Part shown: one piece after another, positions 1 through 4,480 of the stretch | How the letters are laid out: each line of letters starts with the position of its first letter | Numbering within the stretch: position 1 is the first letter of the stretch | Assembly: GCA_021604265.1 (NCBI GenBank) | Contig: BQIY01000097.1 | Location: 1-7,458 of the forward strand | DNA length: 7,458 nt | Origin: Nitrospirales bacterium | GTDB taxonomy: Bacteria; Nitrospirota; Nitrospiria; Nitrospirales; UBA8639 | Direction: 5' to 3' | Notes under the pieces: model-generated | The model's database searches: none | What the model was told of the DNA's origin: nothing | What the model saw: the letters and a program-made list of their open reading frames with translations, nothing else | Position numbers and translations under genes: made by a program

Positions 1-174
1 ATTATCTTGACGACGTCCACAGATGAACGAGATATTCAGATCTGTTATGCCTTAGGGGCTAATAGTTATATTTCAAAACCATTAGATTTTGACGGATTTA
101 TGAAAGCCATGTCACGCTTAAAAGATTATTGGTTTGAAGTCGTCGTCATGCCAAATTTGGAGAAGCCCGTATGA
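1..174 (+). CDS. Single-domain response regulator, Rcp1 type (3' end only)
   Basis: The frame is open from the first base of the window and ends at TGA, giving the last 57 residues of a receiver domain. The visible part begins at the fourth beta strand (IILTTS, holding the conserved Thr/Ser switch residue), followed by the LGANSYISKP stretch with the conserved lysine before proline. It ends with a helix and a YWFEVVVMPN tail. That aromatic tail resembles the FWFS..KLP tail of the other small regulators in this window and is typical of Rcp1-type receivers, which pair with phytochrome-like histidine kinases. The phosphoacceptor aspartate lies outside the window. There is no room for an output domain, so it should act by protein contact or as a phosphotransfer partner. 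Its stop overlaps the next start codon (ATGA), which implies translational coupling to the receiver-kinase gene downstream. Confidence 0.9.
   Translation: MILTTSTDERDIQICYALGANSYISKPLDFDGFMKAMSRLKDYWFEVVVMPNLEKPV
159..162 (+). promoter_or_regulatory. Ribosome binding site for the receiver-kinase gene
   Basis: GGAG lies 8 nt before the ATG at 171, inside the last codons of the preceding regulator. It supports this start and a coupled translation arrangement through the ATGA overlap. Confidence 0.6.
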
Positions 175-1340
175 AGACCTCTGAAATTTGTGTATTGATC
201 ATTGACGACTCGAAGGAAGACAGAGAAATTCTTCGTCGATATTTACATAAGAGTGTACAACAGAACTTTCGTATCATCGATACGGATTCGAGCTCTGACG
301 GGTGGGAGCTTTGTCAGAATGAACTTCCTGACTGTATCTTATTGGACTATCAAATCCCTGATGCCGACGGACTGGAATTTATGGCTTTACTCAATCAGCG
401 AGAAATTGCCTCCAATATTCCGGTGTTGATGCTGACCGGGCAAGGGGATGAATCGGTGGCTTCTGAGGCATTAAAAAATGGTGCAGCAGATTATCTTGTT
501 AAAGCAAAACTTACGGCCGTGGGGATTGTTCGTGCGGTGACGCGTGCGATTGAAAAAGCGGAACTCATTCGGAAAACTGAGCAACAGCATCTCGAGATTG
601 AACGGTCGCAGCATGAGCTTGAGCAATTTACTCATCGCGCATCGCATGATTTACAGGCTCCAGTGAGAAGAATTATTACCTTTTTAGAATTGCTTCAAAA
701 GGATTCGAATGAGCAGTTGAGTGACCGGTCTCAGGATTATATTACCCGTTCCCTCAAAAGCGCCTACCACATGCGTCGCTTGATCAAAGCGCTGCTTGAT
801 TATTCGTTACTGGGTGGTGCGGCGAAACCATTTGGTTCAGCAAATCTCAACGATATCGTTCAAGAAGCACTGACTCAACTCGAGCAGCCTATTCAAGAAA
901 CACACGCGAAAATTACCGTTGAGCCCTTGCCAACGATGATGGGCAATGAACTCTTTCTTCAGCAATTGTTTCAAAATTTGATTGGCAATGCGCTGAAGTT
1001 TCGAAGCGAAACTCTTCCGCACATTCATATCTCGGCACGTGATTTGAGCAGCACATGGCAGATTACCGTGAGTGATAATGGCGTCGGGATCCCCCAGGAA
1101 GCCTCACAGAAGATTTTTGATGTCTTTCAACGCTTAGATAATGGGTTGAAGACTGACGGCCTGGGGATCGGACTTGCCTTGTGTAAGAAAGTCGTGGAGA
1201 TGCATGGTGGTTGCATTTGGGTTGAATCGGGTGAGCAGGGCGGGAGTCAGTTTATCTTCACTTTTCCGAAAGATCGTGCTCGAACCTCAGAGGTTCCAGT
1301 CGCTTCGTCACGGGATTGTCTGGCTGCGCTTTCGTCGTAA
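171..1340 (+). CDS. Receiver-histidine kinase fusion (REC-HisKA-HATPase)
   Basis: This 389-residue soluble protein has a receiver domain at about residues 5-125: the acidic pair is D12/D13, the predicted phosphoacceptor is D59 in LLDYQIPD, the switch Thr is T89 and the conserved lysine is K111. A short helical linker (about 126-150) leads to the HisKA domain, where SHDLQAPVRR contains the predicted phosphorylated H159. The HATPase domain (about 255-367) shows the N box (QNLIGNALKF, N273), the G1 box (DNGVGIP) and the G2 box (GLGIGLAL). All catalytic motifs are intact. No PAS, GAF or membrane segment is present, so the input is probably phosphorylation of the receiver rather than a ligand. The kinase core resembles that of the 986-residue membrane kinase in this window. 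The gene overlaps the preceding regulator by 4 bp, which suggests the two form a pair. The last 23 residues (from about 367) are an unassigned tail. Confidence 0.93.
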   Translation: MKTSEICVLIIDDSKEDREILRRYLHKSVQQNFRIIDTDSSSDGWELCQNELPDCILLDYQIPDADGLEFMALLNQREIASNIPVLMLTGQGDESVASEALKNGAADYLVKAKLTAVGIVRAVTRAIEKAELIRKTEQQHLEIERSQHELEQFTHRASHDLQAPVRRIITFLELLQKDSNEQLSDRSQDYITRSLKSAYHMRRLIKALLDYSLLGGAAKPFGSANLNDIVQEALTQLEQPIQETHAKITVEPLPTMMGNELFLQQLFQNLIGNALKFRSETLPHIHISARDLSSTWQITVSDNGVGIPQEASQKIFDVFQRLDNGLKTDGLGIGLALCKKVVEMHGGCIWVESGEQGGSQFIFTFPKDRARTSEVPVASSRDCLAALSS

Positions 1341-1549
1341 TCCTAGATGTGATGTATTGCAAGATCTTCTGTTGAATGTTGTCATTGGCGGGTAAACGAA
1401 CAGGAGAGGATTTCAATCGCAAAAATTTTATTGTCTTCTGCTTCTTGTCTTCACGATTTTCGGCTCATCCTTTCGATCTAGATTTTCTCTACTTCATTGT
1501 TCTCTTGTAATCTCCCTTCATGTTTGACAGAGGAGTCGTTAGGTTGATG
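1341..1549. other. Gene-free spacer between convergent gene clusters
   Basis: This spacer separates the stop codons of two convergent genes. I find no convincing coding frame, RNA gene or intrinsic terminator (a GC-rich stem followed by a T run) on either strand. It has a few A/T runs (for example around 1421-1431) and an 8-bp palindrome AAGATCTT at 1361-1368. Bidirectional termination would be expected here, but the sequence does not show a classical site. Confidence 0.5.
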
Positions 1550-3058
1550 TTAGGAGATCAACTCTATGGTTTTTCGAACTTTCGCAATCAACGCGTCAAT
1601 TTGATAGGGTTTTTGAAGGAAATCGTACCTGCCCGTTCCTTGAAACCGTTTTGACGCTTCGTCTTCATTGTAGCCGCTCGAGAGAATGAATGGCACATCC
1701 GGGCTGAGTTGGCGAATTTCTTTGAAAAGCTGGGCGCCATTCATTCGAGGCATGGTGAGATCAAGGAGCACCAGCGTAATTTCGTGACGATAGCGTGTGT
1801 AGACTTCAAGTCCGGCATGACCGTCCCCGGCTGTCAACACCGTCAATCCCATTTCTTCGAGTATCAGTTGTGACGCCAGTCGAACATCTTCTTCATCGTC
1901 GACGACCAGAGCGGTTCCTGTGCCTTTCCAGCAGAGGTCAGAGATTTCCGATGTTGTTTGGGGTGATGGTGTTGAGGCGAGAGAAGGAAACAGGAGACGA
2001 AAGTGCGTACCTTCACCAGTACGGCTGGTGACGGCAACCGCGCCATTCAGGGCTCGGACAATACCGAGCAAGGCGGCAAGGCCCAGTCCTCGTCCCGTAA
2101 ATTTTGTTGTAAAAAATGGATCAAATATTTTGGGGATTGTCTCTGAATCCATGCCGGAACCCGTATCACGGACATCAATATAGATTCCGTGAGATGAAGG
2201 AATATCTCCTGTCACATACCAGCCATTGCGATGACTGGTCTGTGCACTCACTGTGCCAGTGGAGATGGTAATGGTTCCACTCTTGTCTCCAATGGCCTCC
2301 GACGCGTTCGTCAGAACGCTGACGATGAGTTGCCGTAACTGTGAAGGGTCAGCCTCAATCAGAGGTATGTCTTCTGCGAGATCATAAGTTAATGTGGTTC
2401 GTTTCGAGGTGGAGATTCGAAGTAAGTGCGCCATGTCCTTAATGAGTTGTGTGACATGAATGGTTTGGATAACCGGTTTGCCTTTTCCGGCATACGTAAG
2501 CATTTGATTGGCGAGCTCCCCACCGCGAAGTCCGGATACTTTAATCTGTTCTAAATGTTGACTGGCGGGAGCCTCAGGGCCAATCATTCGAAGTGCCAGT
2601 CCGGCTCGTGCCACGATGGCCATGAGTAAGTTGTTGAAGTCGTGTGCAATACCCCCGGCTAGTGTCCCGAGACTTTCGAGCTTTTGCGCGTACTGCATTT
2701 GTGTAGTCAGGCGTGTTCGTTCTTCTTCAGCTTTTCGGCGCTCTGTGAGGTCTCGTAGACACCCCAAATATCTCGTTTGACCTGCCCATGTCATGCTGAC
2801 AATTCGTACTTCAACCGGAGTGCTGGTCCCATCTGGATTTGTGAGGTCAATCTCTGTTGTTTGTCCGGCGGCGATGGGAAAATTGATAGGAGTGTCGATG
2901 AGTTCCTCGGCTGAACGTTGAAATAATTGACAGGCGGCGGCGTTGGCGTAACTCATGTTTCTGTCGTGAGATATAATGACCATCCCATCGATATTATGTT
3001 CGACCAGGGCGCGAAACTCCTGTTCCCCGGTCTTCTGGTGTGATGAAGATTCAGCCAT
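1550..3058 (-). CDS. Soluble hybrid histidine kinase (PAS-HisKA-HATPase-REC)
   Basis: This 502-residue protein has no membrane segment. A single PAS domain (about residues 12-108) ends in the usual LRDLTERRKAEEE connector, which continues as a helix into HisKA. The H box is GTLAGGIAHDFNNLL with H139 as the predicted phosphorylated histidine; this NtrB-like H box differs from the SHDLQ type in the other two kinases here. The HATPase domain (about 236-358) has an N box with N251, a G1 box DTGSGM and a G2 box GRGLGLAAL. The C-terminal receiver (about 382-500) has the acidic pair D387/D388, phosphoacceptor D433 in LLDLTMP, switch Ser near 460 and K483 before proline. All motifs look intact. Translation starts 11 nt after the stop of the truncated regulator, with only a weak upstream Shine-Dalgarno candidate (TTAGG), so reinitiation is plausible. 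It is the last gene of the minus-strand cluster. Its signal is unknown. The terminal receiver could self-regulate or pass phosphate to an HPt protein, none of which is seen here. Confidence 0.93.
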   Translation of the reverse strand: MAESSSHQKTGEQEFRALVEHNIDGMVIISHDRNMSYANAAACQLFQRSAEELIDTPINFPIAAGQTTEIDLTNPDGTSTPVEVRIVSMTWAGQTRYLGCLRDLTERRKAEEERTRLTTQMQYAQKLESLGTLAGGIAHDFNNLLMAIVARAGLALRMIGPEAPASQHLEQIKVSGLRGGELANQMLTYAGKGKPVIQTIHVTQLIKDMAHLLRISTSKRTTLTYDLAEDIPLIEADPSQLRQLIVSVLTNASEAIGDKSGTITISTGTVSAQTSHRNGWYVTGDIPSSHGIYIDVRDTGSGMDSETIPKIFDPFFTTKFTGRGLGLAALLGIVRALNGAVAVTSRTGEGTHFRLLFPSLASTPSPQTTSEISDLCWKGTGTALVVDDEEDVRLASQLILEEMGLTVLTAGDGHAGLEVYTRYRHEITLVLLDLTMPRMNGAQLFKEIRQLSPDVPFILSSGYNEDEASKRFQGTGRYDFLQKPYQIDALIAKVRKTIELIS

Positions 3059-3069
3059 GCGCGTAGGAC

Positions 3070-3369
3070 CTAATTGTTGAATGGATGGAATGGGAGTGAC
3101 TTCAGGCTGTCATGGGTTTTAATCGCCTCTAAGACTTCCCATCCATTTTTACGTGGAAGGTTGATGTCGAGAATGACCAAGTCTGGTCGTGTTCTGTCGG
3201 TATAGGGCGGCTCTTGTCGAAGGTAGGATAACGCTTGTTCGCCGTTGGTTTCTAATTCAAGTGCGATTGCCAACTTTGACTGTCGAAGCGCATTCTTCGT
3301 TAAGAGGACATCTTTTTCGTCATCTTCAACCAACAAGACTGTAATAGGTTTTTCGTTTGTCATGATCAT
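3070..3369 (-). pseudogene. Truncated Rcp1-type response regulator (lacks C-terminal half of receiver)
   Basis: The 99-residue product starts as a normal Rcp1-type receiver: the VLLVEDDEKD acidic cluster (E15/D16/D17) and the phosphoacceptor D68 in VILDINLP are present, followed by RKNGWEVLEAIK. It matches the 147-residue regulator upstream closely up to the SLKSLP segment. There the expected fourth beta strand (VIVLTTS) is replaced by FHPFNN and a stop. The switch Thr, the conserved lysine, helices 4-5 and the FWFS..KLP tail are missing, about 50 residues in all. The missing segment is not present in the other minus-strand frames before the kinase start, so a deletion is more likely than a simple frameshift. 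An AAAGGAGA ribosome binding site precedes the ATG. The frame could still be translated and may feed ribosomes to the kinase 11 nt downstream. It could be a decaying gene, or a fragment kept for coupling or as a partner-binding piece. I favour decay. Confidence 0.75.
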
Positions 3370-3380
3370 TGTTCAATGAT

Positions 3381-3388
3381 TCTCCTTT
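3381..3388 (-). promoter_or_regulatory. Ribosome binding site for the truncated regulator
   Basis: On the minus strand AAAGGAGA lies 11 nt before the ATG at 3369, a rather long spacing. It favours this ATG over the in-frame ATG two codons later, which would be 17 nt away. It is the best Shine-Dalgarno match in the cluster, which is odd for a gene that appears truncated. Confidence 0.55.
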
Positions 3389-3444
3389 GTGAACTTCTTC
3401 GAGACGATGAGTTTGCCTGTTGCTCTGTCAACGGCCGATGGCCA

Positions 3445-3891
3445 TTAATGATGAGCATAGTCACTGGGAAGCCGAATCGTCGAAAACCAAAACTCGTCTA
3501 TGGCTTGGGCGAGCGTCATGGCCTCATCGATAGTTGACGGTTTCTTGAGACAGCAATTCACGCCGGCTGTATAACAGGCGTGAAAACGTCGTGGGTCATC
3601 AGATCCGCTATAGACGATAATGGGAGTTATGCAGAGTGCACGGGTTTGGCGTATGGCGCGAATGAGTTCAATGCCATCAATATCAGGAAGATGAAGGTCT
3701 AGGATAATCAGGTCAGGCCTGTTTGCTGCTTTCCCGTGAGAAAGATCATGAAGATAGGGCATCGTCTCACTTCCTGTATGGATGGCCGATATGTGAAAAT
3801 TAAGGCTCGTACGCGTCAAGCATTCTTCCAAGATGAGAATGTCATCAGCGTCATCATCAATGATTAATATGTGACGGGTGCGAAAGGACAT
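3445..3891 (-). CDS. Diverged single-domain response regulator (148 aa)
   Basis: This is a stand-alone receiver with no output domain. The LIIDDDADD segment supplies the acidic pair (D12/D13), the phosphoacceptor is D65 in IILDLHLPD, and S95 in VYSGSDD takes the switch position usually held by Thr. K117 is the conserved lysine, in a LKKP motif. The tail (EFWFSTIRLPSD) matches the aromatic tail of Rcp1-type regulators and of its upstream neighbour, so it belongs to the same broad family. The rest is quite different, with a longer loop before the phosphorylation strand. Two adjacent cysteines (C113, C114) sit next to the conserved lysine. The ATG follows the stop of the previous regulator by 4 bp and has no obvious Shine-Dalgarno sequence, so translation is probably coupled. 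Likely partners are the kinases of this operon. The output is not identifiable. Confidence 0.92.
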   Translation of the reverse strand: MSFRTRHILIIDDDADDILILEECLTRTSLNFHISAIHTGSETMPYLHDLSHGKAANRPDLIILDLHLPDIDGIELIRAIRQTRALCITPIIVYSGSDDPRRFHACYTAGVNCCLKKPSTIDEAMTLAQAIDEFWFSTIRLPSDYAHH

Positions 3892-3895
3892 CTGG

Positions 3896-4339
3896 TTATG
3901 TGCGCGACGGCAATTTCACAATTGAGAACCAAAAGTTATCGATGGAACTCACCACTTTTGTGAATTGATCTAAGCCGACGGGTTTGGTGATATAACAGTT
4001 TGCTCCAAGTTGATACGTTTTGAGCACATCTTTTTCTTGATCAGATGTGGTTAAGACAATGACAGGAATTGATCGCAAGGTATCGTCCTGTTGCAGTTCG
4101 GCCAGCACCTCACGACCGTTTTTCTTGGGAAGATTCAGGTCAAGAAGAATGAGGTCTGGTCGAGTGGCTTCAGTAAACGGTGGGGATTTCCGTAAATAGA
4201 ACAGAGCCTGTTCGCCATCTTCGACGACATGAAGATTGAGTGTGACTTTGGAGGATTTCAGCGATTCCTTGGTCAGCTCAACGTCTTCTTCGTCGTCTTC
4301 AACCATGAGAACATGAATGGGATCTGATTGATGTGACAC
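3896..4339 (-). CDS. Single-domain response regulator, Rcp1 type (147 aa)
   Basis: This is a complete receiver with canonical residues: acidic cluster E14/D15/D16 in [11 protein letters not shown], phosphoacceptor D67 in LILLDLNLP, switch T97 in VIVLTTS and K119 before proline in CYITKP. It ends with the [12 protein letters not shown] tail typical of regulators that pair with phytochrome-like kinases. I chose the GTG at 4339 because AGAGGA lies 5 nt upstream and the protein then begins close to the first beta strand. The alternative start is a TTG at 4378, which adds 13 residues outside the receiver fold and has no better ribosome site. It follows the membrane kinase gene by about 140 bp and precedes a second regulator by 4 bp. 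The likely role is to accept phosphate from the membrane kinase and act through protein contact. Confidence 0.93.
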   Translation of the reverse strand: MSHQSDPIHVLMVEDDEEDVELTKESLKSSKVTLNLHVVEDGEQALFYLRKSPPFTEATRPDLILLDLNLPKKNGREVLAELQQDDTLRSIPVIVLTTSDQEKDVLKTYQLGANCYITKPVGLDQFTKVVSSIDNFWFSIVKLPSRT

Positions 4340-4344
4340 AGGTA

Positions 4345-4350
4345 TCCTCT
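4345..4350 (-). promoter_or_regulatory. Ribosome binding site that decides the GTG start
   Basis: AGAGGA on the minus strand ends 5 nt before the GTG at 4339. It supports GTG over the TTG 39 nt further upstream as the start of the 147-residue regulator. Confidence 0.6.
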
Positions 4351-4398
4351 CGGTTAAGTGTGTGTGCCGACGGAACAATGAGGGCTGCAGAGGAAGTA

Positions 4399-4436
4399 GG
4401 TATGAACCGGTATGATCGTAAATCGTAGCATACGAT
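4399..4436. repeat. Cluster of short direct and inverted repeats between kinase and regulator genes
   Basis: GGTATGA occurs at 4399-4405 and again at 4409-4415, exactly 10 bp apart. ATCGTA occurs at 4415-4420 and 4422-4427, and the second copy forms an inverted repeat with TACGAT at 4431-4436 across a 3-nt spacer. The stem is only 6 bp and no T run follows on either strand, so it does not look like an intrinsic terminator. It could be a protein-binding site or a small intercistronic RNA hairpin in the leader of the regulator genes. It could also be chance in a 140-bp spacer. Confidence 0.35.
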
Positions 4437-4480
4437 GAGACGGGACGGAAGATGCTGTAAGGGATGGTCTCTTGGGCTTA

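Noticed and set aside
837..1028. 63-codon minus-strand frame inside the receiver-kinase gene
   Set aside because: It is antisense to an intact kinase core, with no ribosome site or domain to support it.
1174..1395. 73-codon open frame extending past the end of the receiver-kinase gene
   Set aside because: It is a shifted frame inside the ATPase domain that happens to run into the spacer, and the product has no domain-like features.
1543..1562. GTTGAT...ATCAAC inverted repeat (6-bp stem, 8-nt loop) at the end of the hybrid kinase gene as a terminator
   Set aside because: The stem is short and AT-rich, overlaps the stop codon and has no T run after it on either strand.
1920..2183. 87-codon plus-strand frame opposite the hybrid kinase
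   Set aside because: It lies antisense to the G boxes and the receiver linker of the hybrid kinase, and its Arg/Pro-rich composition is typical of a shadow frame.
3059..3130. A frameshift explaining the short 99-residue regulator
   Set aside because: I read the other two minus-strand frames across the junction and neither continues with the expected VIVLTTS...LGANCY..KP sequence, so a deletion fits better.
3431..3444. GGCC-GAT-GGCC hairpin after the 148-residue regulator as an intrinsic terminator
   Set aside because: The stem is only 4 bp, with no T run following. The downstream genes continue on the same strand, so read-through is more likely.
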